Below are positions 45,281 to 53,019 of a stretch of 64,000 nt of DNA, piece by piece. Every line of letters begins with the position of its first letter. Position 1 is the first letter of the stretch. The DNA is from Thermomicrobium roseum DSM 5159 (lineage in GTDB: Bacteria; Chloroflexota; Chloroflexia; Thermomicrobiales; Thermomicrobiaceae): NCBI RefSeq assembly GCF_000021685.1, contig NC_011961.1:853739-917738 (forward strand), read 5' to 3'. The notes under the pieces were generated by a model. It was given only the letters and a program-made list of their open reading frames with translations. It was not told the DNA's origin and ran no database searches. A program made the translations under genes and the position numbers.

Positions 45281-45337
45281 TTCGGATATCCCGAACACGC
45301 CACTTGCATGCTAGTGGCAGACCGTGTATCATGCAAG
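45281..45337 (+). promoter_or_regulatory. Promoter and operator of the monooxygenase operon
   Basis: TTGCAT (45304-45309), 17 bases, and TATCAT (45327-45332) form a good promoter. An 8-bp perfect inverted repeat overlies both elements, CTTGCATG at 45303-45310 and CATGCAAG at 45330-45337, so a bound dimer pair would block or shape the promoter. Just upstream, TTCGG-ATATC-CCGAA (45281-45295) is a second palindrome. The transcript would start near 45339, with a leader of about 140 bases. Confidence 0.6.
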
Positions 45338-45479
45338 GGCAGGAACAGACCGCGCCACATCGGGAAAGGAGGCATGGATCGAGAGTGACGGATTCGCTTC
45401 CGACCGCAACTGTGCCTCGGAGGGCGTGAGCAGGCTAGGAAACGGCGAACCGTTGGTCACCGACGGAAGGAGGACTGCG

Positions 45480-46973
45480 ATGCCCAAGCTGCAACGACCC
45501 GATTATTACGATTTGACGCGTGACATGAACTGGCACTTCCGGTACGTCAGCGAGGACGATGCTTTCCCCGAGATACAGAGCAAGTCGTTTGGGATTCCGT
45601 TCGAGAACTGGTGGACCTGGGACGAGCCGTACAAGCTGACGTATCGCGAATACACCCATAACCAGTCCAACAAGGACGTTGGGATCTTCAGCGTCCGCTC
45701 GGTGACGTCACGCGGCAAGCTGTGGGAGCGGCTCGATCCGGGATGGCGGAACGCCATCAAGCTGCACTATGGTGCCGCTCCTCACCTCGAATACCTGGCC
45801 ACGATCGGTGAGGCACGCATGGCCCGCTTCGGCCGAGCGGCTGCGTGGCGAAACATGGCGTTGTTCGGCGCGCTCGACGAAATGCGCCATGCACAGATCC
45901 AGCTTTACTTCCCCCATGCCTTCATCCAGAAGGATGCTGATGTCGACTGGGCTCTCAAGCTGTATCACACCAACGAGTGGGCGGCCATCGTCGCACGCAT
46001 GCTCTTCGACAACATGCAGACAGCAAACGATGCCACCTCGACTTCCCTCCAGCTGACCTTTGCCTTCGAGACTGGTTTCAGCAACCTCCAGTTCCTCGGC
46101 ATGGCATCGGAGGCCCTGCGCATCGGCGACTACGAGTTCGGTGCGCTGGCTGCCTCGATCCAGACCGACGAAGCCCGTCATGCACAACAGGGTGAGGCCT
46201 CCCTCAAAGTCCTTCTGGCGAACGGCAAACGAGCTGAGGCCCAGCGACTCGTCGATATGCAGATCTGGACTGCGTGGCGTGTCTTCGCCCTCCTGACCGG
46301 TCTTTCTATGGACTACTACACGCCGGTCGAGCACCGCGTCATGTCCTTCAAGGAATTCATGCACGAGTGGATCCTCAAGCAGTTCGCTGACCAGTTCCAA
46401 GATCTCGGGCTCGACAAGCCTTGGTACTGGGAAAGCCACCTCATCCCGGAGATCGACTGGTGGCATCACGGTGCGCATCTGGGTGTCTGGTATTGGCGCC
46501 AGACCGTCTGGTACGACCCAGCGGCCGGCGTCTCCCCAGCAGACCGCGAGTGGCTGGAGGAGAAGTATCCCGGGTGGAACGCGCGGTTCGGTGAGTGGTG
46601 GGACGTCATCACGCACAACGTCCGCGAGGGGAAGCGCGAACTGCTCTATCCCGAAACGCTGCCGATGCTCTGCAACGTGTGCGGCTTCCCTGTCATCTCG
46701 GTCATGAACGGTGGCGAGCCGCCGCGTCTCGTCGAGTACAACGGTCGCCGCTACACCTTCTGCTCCGAACCATGCCAGTGGATCTTCGAGCAGGAGCCGC
46801 AACGGCGAGCCGGGCATCTTTCGCTGGTCGACCGCTTCCTGGCTGGTCAGATCCTGCCGCCGACGATGGAAGGTGCCATGCTCTATATGGGGCTCTCTCC
46901 GGAAGAACGGGGCGACGACGCCCGGGACTATGCCTGGGCTTTCGAGCCAGCGACACGCGCAGCAGCTGACTGA
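45480..46973 (+). CDS. tmoA: Toluene-4-monooxygenase-type diiron hydroxylase, alpha subunit
   Basis: A 497-residue hydroxylase subunit closely resembling T4moA (500). The diiron ligands fall at identical positions: E104, E134, H137 (LDEMRH), E197, E231, H234 (TDEARH). It hydroxylates an aromatic ring or epoxidises an alkene with O2 and electrons from the Rieske protein. Differences near the pocket are A100, P101, H102, L103 and S201, where T4moA has Ile, Ala, Val, Gly and Thr. C398, C401, C428 and C432 form a Cys4 set like the zinc site of phenol hydroxylase, absent in T4moA. GGAAGGAGG precedes the ATG. First gene of the operon. Confidence 0.95.
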   Translation: MPKLQRPDYYDLTRDMNWHFRYVSEDDAFPEIQSKSFGIPFENWWTWDEPYKLTYREYTHNQSNKDVGIFSVRSVTSRGKLWERLDPGWRNAIKLHYGAAPHLEYLATIGEARMARFGRAAAWRNMALFGALDEMRHAQIQLYFPHAFIQKDADVDWALKLYHTNEWAAIVARMLFDNMQTANDATSTSLQLTFAFETGFSNLQFLGMASEALRIGDYEFGALAASIQTDEARHAQQGEASLKVLLANGKRAEAQRLVDMQIWTAWRVFALLTGLSMDYYTPVEHRVMSFKEFMHEWILKQFADQFQDLGLDKPWYWESHLIPEIDWWHHGAHLGVWYWRQTVWYDPAAGVSPADREWLEEKYPGWNARFGEWWDVITHNVREGKRELLYPETLPMLCNVCGFPVISVMNGGEPPRLVEYNGRRYTFCSEPCQWIFEQEPQRRAGHLSLVDRFLAGQILPPTMEGAMLYMGLSPEERGDDARDYAWAFEPATRAAAD

Positions 46974-47048
46974 CGAGAGCGAGGGGGTAGGGAGTCGACC
47001 CCGCCCCCTCGCAGAACACTCACGGACGTGTGAGCGGAGGCAGGGACG

Positions 47049-47297
47049 ATGGCGATCCTTCCAGTGCAGGCGTGGTTTCGTGGTGACTTCGTCGTCCAGG
47101 TGGTTGTGATCGATACGGATGACCACATGCCTCAAGTAGCTGAGAAAGTTGCCTATCACGCTGTCGGTCGCCGGGTGTGGCCGCGACCAAAGCCGATGGC
47201 AGTGTACTACCGAGGGGAACGTATCCCGGACGACAAGACCGTCGCCGAGGTGGGCATCGGACCCATGGACTACCTGGAGGTCGGGTATGTCGACTGA
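47049..47297 (+). CDS. tmoB: Toluene-4-monooxygenase-type hydroxylase gamma subunit
   Basis: An 82-residue ubiquitin-like subunit resembling T4moB (84): PVQAWFRGDFVVQVVVIDTDDHMPQVAEKVAYHAVGRRVWPR is strongly similar, and the C-terminal IGPMDYLEVGY matches the family end. It completes the (alpha-beta-gamma)2 hydroxylase. It lies 75 bp after the alpha subunit and overlaps the Rieske gene by 11 bp. A ribosome-binding site with GGAGGCAGGGACG precedes the ATG. Confidence 0.93.
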   Translation: MAILPVQAWFRGDFVVQVVVIDTDDHMPQVAEKVAYHAVGRRVWPRPKPMAVYYRGERIPDDKTVAEVGIGPMDYLEVGYVD

Positions 47298-47652
47298 GAC
47301 GAGCGTCCAATGGGTACCGATTCTGCCCAGTGACGAGTTGTGGGAGGCCGATGCGACCGACGTCGAGGTCGCTGGAGAGCATGTCCTCCTCGTACGGCTG
47401 CCTGGTGGCACCGTTCGGGCCTATCAAGGCATTTGCCCCCACCAGGAATATCTCCTCATCGACTCCGAGTTCGACTGGGAACGAGGTCTCCTCACGTGTG
47501 GCGGCCACCATTGGGTCTTTCGCCTTGCCGATGGAGCTGGCCTCAATCCAGCTGGTTGCCAACTTTTCTGCTACGACGTGCAAGAACGAGACGGGCAAAT
47601 CTACATCGGCGTGCCACAGCACGGACGGCGTTACAACCGGTGTCGGGAGTGA
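47287..47652 (+). CDS. tmoC: Rieske [2Fe-2S] ferredoxin of the monooxygenase
   Basis: A 121-residue Rieske ferredoxin of the T4moC kind. The cluster ligands are C50 and H52 in GICPHQEYLL, and C71 and H74 in LLTCGGHHWVF. It passes electrons from the reductase (48999) to the diiron hydroxylase. The GLNPAGC region after the second ligand pair matches T4moC GINPDDC. A slightly longer N-terminus is the only difference in size. Its start overlaps the gamma-subunit gene, so translation is probably coupled. Confidence 0.95.
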   Translation: MSTETSVQWVPILPSDELWEADATDVEVAGEHVLLVRLPGGTVRAYQGICPHQEYLLIDSEFDWERGLLTCGGHHWVFRLADGAGLNPAGCQLFCYDVQERDGQIYIGVPQHGRRYNRCRE

Positions 47653-47669
47653 ACCGCCAGGAGGAACGA

Positions 47670-47981
47670 ATGCCACACGTCGATCGGACTTCTCACCTCG
47701 TAGGGCCTGTGCTCGGTGGAGTCTTTCCGGAACTCATCGAGGCAGTCAAAGAAGCTGCCTATCGGGACAACCCACCTGATGAGGTTGTGATCGAAGACCG
47801 CGATGGCTATGTGCGAATCCACGCCCCGCGGGTCTTTCGCTTGCGCCGCTCGACCATGAGAGAGGTCTTAGGCCGACCATTCGAACTTGCTGAACTGGAG
47901 CCGGCCATGCCTGCATTCGCTGGGCGGATCAAGCAAACCCGCGACGAGTGGATCTGGTACCTCGAGCATGCCGACAACTGA
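47670..47981 (+). CDS. tmoD: Monooxygenase effector (regulatory coupling) protein
   Basis: A 103-residue MmoB/DmpM-type effector, exactly the length of T4moD. GPVLGGVFPELIEAVKEAAYRDNPPDEVVIEDRDGYVRIHAPRVFRLRRSTMREVLGRPFELAELEPAMPAFAGRIKQTRDEWIWYL follows the family from end to end. It carries no cofactor and binds the hydroxylase to tune O2 activation and regiochemistry. GAGGAACGA precedes the ATG; it follows tmoC by 17 bp. Confidence 0.94.
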   Translation: MPHVDRTSHLVGPVLGGVFPELIEAVKEAAYRDNPPDEVVIEDRDGYVRIHAPRVFRLRRSTMREVLGRPFELAELEPAMPAFAGRIKQTRDEWIWYLEHADN

Positions 47982-47994
47982 GGAGGTTCGAGAC

Positions 47995-49002
47995 ATGGGC
48001 CGACCCGATCGCAAGCTCCGGACCTGGTCGCTCTGGCAGGAACGGCGTATGCCGAGCGAGTACGAGCTTGTCACTCACAAGCTCAACTATCATTTCCGCC
48101 GCCAGCCGGCTCCATTCGAAATGTCACCCGACTGGCCGATCCAGCAATGGTACCTGCAATATCGCGAAGGCTCTGAGTTCAACGTCGACGACTGGGAGCG
48201 CTATCGTGACCCCTATGCCTTCACGTATCGCCGTTACGTCGAAGCTCGCCACGAACGAGAGCTGTATCTCGACTCGCTGATCGACGACTTCGAGGCGCAT
48301 GACCACTACCGGCACCTCGACTCGACATGGCTCGATTTCCTTCGCGACTATTACCTGCCATCACGCTTTGCTGGCCATTGCCTCCAGATGACTGGCATGT
48401 ACGTCGCTCAAATGTCACCGAGCGCTTATGTCGCGAACCCCTTCTACTTCCAAGCTGCCGACGAGATGAGGCGCATCCAGCGCACTGCCTACCTGGCGAA
48501 GGCCATCGCCGTTGACACTGGTCGCGACGATCTGGCCGACTCCCAGCTGGCCCGTGCTCGCTGGGAAGATAACCCGCTGTGGCAACCTCTCCGCGAGCTG
48601 ATGGAACGCCACCTTGTCGTGTATGACTGGGGTGCCGCCTTCGCCGTCCGCAACTTGGTCGTGAAGCCTCTCTACGATGCACTGTTCAACGACCAACTCT
48701 CCAACCTGGCCCGCGCCGCCGATGACGAACTGCTGGCGCTCATCCACGACGACTTCCAGCTGTACGACGCACCGTACGCACGGGAGAACACGATCGCACT
48801 CGTCGCCTACGTGCGTGAACGTCGCCCCGAACTGGTCGACTGGCTGCGGCAGCAGGTGACGCCGTGGCTCGATCTGGCGCACGCAGCAGCGCAGGCGATC
48901 GGTCAGGCTTTCAGCACAACCGGGCTCGTCAGTCCGATCGACGTTGCTGACTACGCACAGGAAGTGCTCGATCGGCTCCACACTGAGGTCGGCATCCGAT
49001 GA
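47995..49002 (+). CDS. tmoE: Toluene-4-monooxygenase-type hydroxylase beta subunit
   Basis: A 335-residue beta subunit (T4moE is 307). It has the helical ferritin-like fold without iron ligands. LRTWSLWQERRMPSEYELVTHKLNYHF at the N-terminus and DWERYRDPYAFTYRRYVEARHERELYLDSLIDDF are signature stretches. The core LQMTGMYVAQMSPSAYVANPFYFQAADEMRRIQRTAYLAKAI packs against the alpha subunit. GAGGAGG lies 8 bases before ATG 47995, so this start is preferred over the in-frame ATG at 47968 inside tmoD. Its stop overlaps the reductase start (ATGA). Confidence 0.94.
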   Translation: MGRPDRKLRTWSLWQERRMPSEYELVTHKLNYHFRRQPAPFEMSPDWPIQQWYLQYREGSEFNVDDWERYRDPYAFTYRRYVEARHERELYLDSLIDDFEAHDHYRHLDSTWLDFLRDYYLPSRFAGHCLQMTGMYVAQMSPSAYVANPFYFQAADEMRRIQRTAYLAKAIAVDTGRDDLADSQLARARWEDNPLWQPLRELMERHLVVYDWGAAFAVRNLVVKPLYDALFNDQLSNLARAADDELLALIHDDFQLYDAPYARENTIALVAYVRERRPELVDWLRQQVTPWLDLAHAAAQAIGQAFSTTGLVSPIDVADYAQEVLDRLHTEVGIR

Positions 49003-50006
49003 CGGTCCGTCGCTTCTTATCCACTGCTAGCCGATCGACACTCGTCGTCGGTCCATATCGTATACCGGTAGCCGATGGCGAAACGCTGCTCGACGCATTG
49101 CGGCGTTCTGGCCTCTGGGTTCCCTATGAGTGCGGTTGGGGCAGTTGCGGTACGTGCAAGGCCCAACTGCTCAGCGGCGAAATTCGTTACCGATCGCGGC
49201 CGAGCTGTCTTCGGCCTCATGACCATCGTTTGCACCGGATCGCGCTCTGCGTCGCGGAGGCCGTCAGCGACGAAATCGCCGTCAAGCCCCTGCGGGTCTC
49301 TCATGAGCCGCAACCCCACCTAGCTACTCTTGACGCCGTCGCTACGCTCACGGATCGATATTGGCTGGCGGACGATCTTTTCGAACTCACGCTCTCACTG
49401 GACCGCCCGGTAGACTACCGCCCTGGGCAATATGCCATACTGGAGTTAGGCGGTGCAAGACGCTGCTACTCGATGCTGGATCCCGCACCGACCGAAGGGG
49501 CCCGGTGTCTCCGGTTCCTCCTTCGCGTTCTTCCTGGCGGCGCGCTCACTCCACAGCTGGCCGAGCTGCCCATGGGGAGCGAACTGCCTGTGCAAGTTCC
49601 CTACGGCGGTGCCTACCTTCGTCCTGCGAGGTCGTACCTCTTCGTAGCCGGTGGCACAGGTATCGCTCCGATTCTCGCCATAGTTCGAGCGTTGAGTCCC
49701 ACAGAAAGAAAGCAGGCTCGTCTGCTCTACGGTGCAGCGACACCTCGTCACTTGGCGTATCTCGACGAACTACGCATGCTGCTTGGCCACCAGAATGTGA
49801 TCGTTTCCGTTGACCGGCCAACGGGATCCTGGCGAGAGCGGGTTGGGCCGATCACCCTGGCTTTGCCGGGGATCCTTTCCGAGACCGACCGCGAACATGT
49901 CCGGTGCTATCTTGCTGGTCCCCCAGGAATGCTTGCGGCGGCGGAGGAGCAGATCCGTGCAGCTGGTATCGAGGCGAATCGGATCCATGTCGATGCGTTC
50001 GCGTGA
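48999..50006 (+). CDS. tmoF: NADH:ferredoxin reductase of the monooxygenase
   Basis: A 335-residue reductase (T4moF is 326). A plant-type [2Fe-2S] domain has C45, C50, C53 and C84 (CGWGSCGTC). It is followed by an FAD domain with RRCYSMLDPAP (flavin-binding, normally RxYS) and an NAD domain with LFVAGGTGIAPILAIVRAL and CYLAGPPGML. It supplies electrons from NADH to the Rieske ferredoxin. The start overlaps the tmoE stop by four bases. It completes the six-gene set in the canonical toluene-monooxygenase order. Confidence 0.94.
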   Translation: MTVRRFLSTASRSTLVVGPYRIPVADGETLLDALRRSGLWVPYECGWGSCGTCKAQLLSGEIRYRSRPSCLRPHDHRLHRIALCVAEAVSDEIAVKPLRVSHEPQPHLATLDAVATLTDRYWLADDLFELTLSLDRPVDYRPGQYAILELGGARRCYSMLDPAPTEGARCLRFLLRVLPGGALTPQLAELPMGSELPVQVPYGGAYLRPARSYLFVAGGTGIAPILAIVRALSPTERKQARLLYGAATPRHLAYLDELRMLLGHQNVIVSVDRPTGSWRERVGPITLALPGILSETDREHVRCYLAGPPGMLAAAEEQIRAAGIEANRIHVDAFA

Positions 50007-50526
50007 TCCTTGGTTCCCACCGGAACTAGAAGGGCTTCCTTCTCGAGAGGGTCCAGTACCACCACTCGAGGTCCCGATGCCCTGTCTCCAGCGCGAGCAA
50101 GGGAGTCCACCGGAGATCTGGAACGAGCTCCTCACCATCCTAGCCGCCCTACCACATTGCACGGTTACACCCTATAACCACCCGCGTTATCCTGCTGGAA
50201 CCGTCGCCGTCGCAGTCGCCGAGGACGTTGCGAACGGGCAACCTGAGGCTTTCATCGACGGCACGATTTTCGCGCTGCTTCGGCCAGATGGCAGTCTGGA
50301 ACTCCGACTGAAGCCTGAGTGGGGGGAGGTGGTCCTGCAGAACGGCTGGGGAACGATCCATCCGTTGGCCCGTTACCTTTCCGGTATCGTGCCACCGCAG
50401 AGTCTCATCATCTATGCTCCGCGCACGCACGCGGAACTCGACGTCGTCCGTCGCATCGTGCAGGCGGCACTCTGGTATGCCCGGGGTGAACTGCACGGCG
50501 TACCGCTTCCGGATAGCCGGTGGTAG
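49987..50526 (+). CDS. Luciferase-domain/DUF5519-like protein
   Basis: A 179-residue protein that tentatively matches the DUF5519 ('luciferase domain') group. It has a small alpha/beta unit with AFIDGTIFALLRPDGSLELRLKPEWGEVVLQNGWGTIHPLARYLSGIVPPQSLIIYAPRTHAELDVVRRIVQAALWYARG. The first 30 residues are Pro-rich. The start overlaps the reductase gene by 20 bp; ATG 49993 is an alternative. It is embedded in the catabolic operon, so it may bind a pathway metabolite or help assembly, but nothing in the sequence proves a reaction. Confidence 0.6.
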   Translation: MSMRSRDPWFPPELEGLPSREGPVPPLEVPMPCLQREQGSPPEIWNELLTILAALPHCTVTPYNHPRYPAGTVAVAVAEDVANGQPEAFIDGTIFALLRPDGSLELRLKPEWGEVVLQNGWGTIHPLARYLSGIVPPQSLIIYAPRTHAELDVVRRIVQAALWYARGELHGVPLPDSRW

Positions 50527-50534
50527 GGGGAGAG

Positions 50535-51029
50535 ATGAACGAGCCACACGAGCCGGCAACCGGCCACCCGCACTTCGTACGGGTCGAGCTTCGGCTACCG
50601 AATGCCGCCGTGGAGTTAACGGTTCCGCGCGATGAGTACCTTCTGTACTCGATCACCGCGCAACTCCCCGACTATCACTGGCCGCGAGCCTGTGAACAGG
50701 GTTGGTGCCTCGCGTGTGCTGCAAGACTGCTGTCAGGACGCGTCGATCATTCCGACGCTGTCCTTTACTACCCCGAGGACGAGCAGGCCGGCTTCATCTT
50801 GCTTTGTGCGGCCAAGCCTCTGACGGACTTGGTCATCGAGCATCATCCACGACTCACCCGGCGAGCAATGGCGCAGCATCGGCTCGACCATAACCTCGTC
50901 GTGCGCCGATTCCCGGCGCCTCACCGCCGCCGGGGGCCCGCAGGGCGGTTCGCGGCGGTAACCAGTACAGCCGGCACATCGTCAGGAGACGGAAGTCACG
51001 AAGAGGTTTCGGGTTCATCGAAAGGGTGA
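50535..51029 (+). CDS. Plant-type [2Fe-2S] ferredoxin, XylT-like role possible
   Basis: A 164-residue protein. The ferredoxin domain (about 12-105) has C53, C58, C61 and C91 in the classic CX4CX2CX29C pattern (RACEQGWCLACAARLLSG, FILLCAAKP). A basic, Gly/Ser-rich tail of about 55 residues follows and is unusual. The monooxygenase already has its own ferredoxin and reductase. In meta-cleavage operons such an extra ferredoxin (XylT) re-reduces the iron of catechol 2,3-dioxygenase, which would fit the two extradiol enzymes downstream. This role is inference. The start is ATG 50535 after GGGGGAG. Confidence 0.85.
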   Translation: MNEPHEPATGHPHFVRVELRLPNAAVELTVPRDEYLLYSITAQLPDYHWPRACEQGWCLACAARLLSGRVDHSDAVLYYPEDEQAGFILLCAAKPLTDLVIEHHPRLTRRAMAQHRLDHNLVVRRFPAPHRRRGPAGRFAAVTSTAGTSSGDGSHEEVSGSSKG

Positions 51030-51039
51030 GGAGGTTAAC

Positions 51040-51873
51040 ATGGCTGGACGGCTCGATGGTAAGGTGGCGATCGTCACTGGCGCCGGTTCGGGTATCGGCA
51101 AAGCGATCGCGGAACGGTTCCACCGCGAGGGAGCAGCAGTTGTCGTGGTCGACCTGAAGGCTGACCGGGCTGAGGCGGTGGCAAGCGAGCTCGGAGACCG
51201 GGCAGTCCCGATCGCAGCCGACGTCACGCGGCCCGAGGACAACCAGCGAGCGGTGGCCACCGCAGTACAGCGTTTCGGAAAACTGGACATCTTCATGGGC
51301 AATGCTGGCGTGTTCGACGGTTTTCTCTCTCTTCCTCAGTATCAGACGCCGGACCAGCTCGTCGAGATGTTCGACCGCCTCTTCGCAGTGAACGTGAAGG
51401 GTTACTTGTTGGGTGCCTACGCAGCTGTACCGGAACTGCTCAAAACGCAGGGAACACTTCTCTTCACCGCCTCGACCGCAGGCTTCTACACCAATCAAGG
51501 CGGCATCATCTACACCATGTCCAAGCACGCAGTCGTCGGGCTCATCCGCGAACTGGCGTACGAACTCGCGCCCAAGATCCGCGTCAACGGCATCGCGCCG
51601 GGAGGCACGTTCACCGATTTGCGCAACGCTATTCCCTTGGGAGCAGAGTTCGGTGACCCGGACAAGCGCAGCCTCTTCGATATGCCAGGGTTGGACCAGT
51701 TCATCATCCAGTCGACACCGCTGCGTCGTGTCAACCGCCCCGAGGACCATGCCGCAGTCGCTGCCTTCCTGGCCTCGGACGACGCGGCTGGGCTCACGGG
51801 AGTGATCGTCCATTGCGACGGTGGTTACGGTATCCGCGGCGCAGCGAGCGCTGCTGGCGGGGACAACCTGTGA
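51040..51873 (+). CDS. cis-Dihydrodiol dehydrogenase-like SDR (BphB/TodD type)
   Basis: A 277-residue short-chain dehydrogenase. GxxxGxG is GAGSGIG, and the catalytic S/YxxxK is in FTASTAGFYTNQGGIIYTMSKHAVVGLIRELAYELAPKIRVNGIAPGGTFTDLR. That block and the C-terminal VIVHCDGGYGIRG are distinctive of arene cis-dihydrodiol dehydrogenases such as BphB. These oxidise a ring dihydrodiol to a catechol with NAD. No ring-hydroxylating dioxygenase is in the window, so the actual diol may come from elsewhere or from the epoxide hydrolase next door. GAGGAGG precedes the ATG. Confidence 0.88.
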   Translation: MAGRLDGKVAIVTGAGSGIGKAIAERFHREGAAVVVVDLKADRAEAVASELGDRAVPIAADVTRPEDNQRAVATAVQRFGKLDIFMGNAGVFDGFLSLPQYQTPDQLVEMFDRLFAVNVKGYLLGAYAAVPELLKTQGTLLFTASTAGFYTNQGGIIYTMSKHAVVGLIRELAYELAPKIRVNGIAPGGTFTDLRNAIPLGAEFGDPDKRSLFDMPGLDQFIIQSTPLRRVNRPEDHAAVAAFLASDDAAGLTGVIVHCDGGYGIRGAASAAGGDNL

Positions 51874-51888
51874 GCAGGGGGGACCAAG

Positions 51889-53004
51889 ATGGTAGAGCGA
51901 TTCACGATCGCCATCCCACAGTCAGAGATCGACGACTTGCGGCGACGCCTGACGCTGGCTCGCTGGCCGGGTGACCTGGCCAACGACACATGGCACTACG
52001 GCACCAATGAAGCGTATCTTCGTTCGCTGATCGCCGACTGGATCGGCAGTTACGACTGGCGGCAGCACGAGCGTGAGATGAATGACTACCCCCACTTTCG
52101 CGTGGAGATCGACGGTCAGCCGATTCACTATTTGCGAACAGGGAAGGCTGGGGGTCTGACTCTCTTGCTCCTGGGGGGATGGCCGTGGACCTTTTGGGAC
52201 TTTCGTGACGTCCTGCCGCAGCTCGCGACCGACTTCGATCTCGTCGTTGCCGAGCTGCCCGGCTACGGCTTCTCCAGTCCGTTGCGAAAGGCGAAACTCG
52301 GTTTCGTCGCCGCGGCGGACATGATGCACCGTCTCATGACGGATGTCCTGGGTTGTTCCCGCTACGGTGTCTACGGCGCGGACTGGGGCGCTCTGGTCGC
52401 CGAGCAGCTGGCGCACAAGTATCCGGACGCGGTCATCGGTCTCCACACCTCGATGCCCTTCCCGCTCGATTTCGCGCCGATCCCGCAAGATCTCTGGACA
52501 CCTGAGGAGCAGCCATACGCGCAGCTCACCGCGCTCTGGTGGCAGTACGGCACTGCCTACTTCCAGATGCACGCCACGAAGCCACAAACGGTAGCGTATC
52601 TCACCGACTCCCCGGTCGCCATGGCGGCGTGGATCGTGGAAAAGCTGCACGGATGGAGCGACCATAACGGCAACGTCGAGGATGCCTATCCGCGCGATCG
52701 AATTTTGACGACCCTCTCCATTTACTGGTTCACGAATACGCTCGGGTCGTCAGCTCGCTTCTACGCGGAGTCGCTCCAGAATCCGTGGCAGCCAAGCCGG
52801 GAAGGGATGCCGATCATCACGGTGCCGACGGGTGTCGCGGCCTTCCCGAAAGAAGTTGCACAAGTCCCTCGTCGTTGGGTTGAGCAGTATTTCAATCTCC
52901 GGCGTTATCAGCGTCTGAACCGTGGTGGGCACTTCCCGGCGGTTGAAAACCCGAGCGGCCTGGCGAGCGAGATTCGAGCGTTCTTCACGTCGGTGAGCAG
53001 CTGA
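51889..53004 (+). CDS. Epoxide hydrolase (EHN-domain, alpha/beta hydrolase)
   Basis: A 371-residue microsomal-type epoxide hydrolase. The N-terminal EHN lid (FTIAIPQSEIDDLRRRLTLARWP...) precedes the hydrolase core. The nucleophile is D165 in VYGADWGALVAEQLAHKYP, and the general-base His is in RGGHFPAVENP. The oxyanion motif, normally HGWPG, reads GGWPW here, an unusual change. It would open an alkyl or arene epoxide to a diol. Such epoxides are plausible products of the diiron monooxygenase in the same operon. The gap to the dehydrogenase gene is 15 bp. Confidence 0.9.
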   Translation: MVERFTIAIPQSEIDDLRRRLTLARWPGDLANDTWHYGTNEAYLRSLIADWIGSYDWRQHEREMNDYPHFRVEIDGQPIHYLRTGKAGGLTLLLLGGWPWTFWDFRDVLPQLATDFDLVVAELPGYGFSSPLRKAKLGFVAAADMMHRLMTDVLGCSRYGVYGADWGALVAEQLAHKYPDAVIGLHTSMPFPLDFAPIPQDLWTPEEQPYAQLTALWWQYGTAYFQMHATKPQTVAYLTDSPVAMAAWIVEKLHGWSDHNGNVEDAYPRDRILTTLSIYWFTNTLGSSARFYAESLQNPWQPSREGMPIITVPTGVAAFPKEVAQVPRRWVEQYFNLRRYQRLNRGGHFPAVENPSGLASEIRAFFTSVSS

Positions 53005-53019
53005 AAGGAGTCTCCTACT

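Noticed and set aside
45708..47411. Long minus-strand open frame across the monooxygenase genes
   Set aside because: Antisense shadow of tmoA and tmoB, which are certain by iron ligands and family match; no ribosome-binding site.
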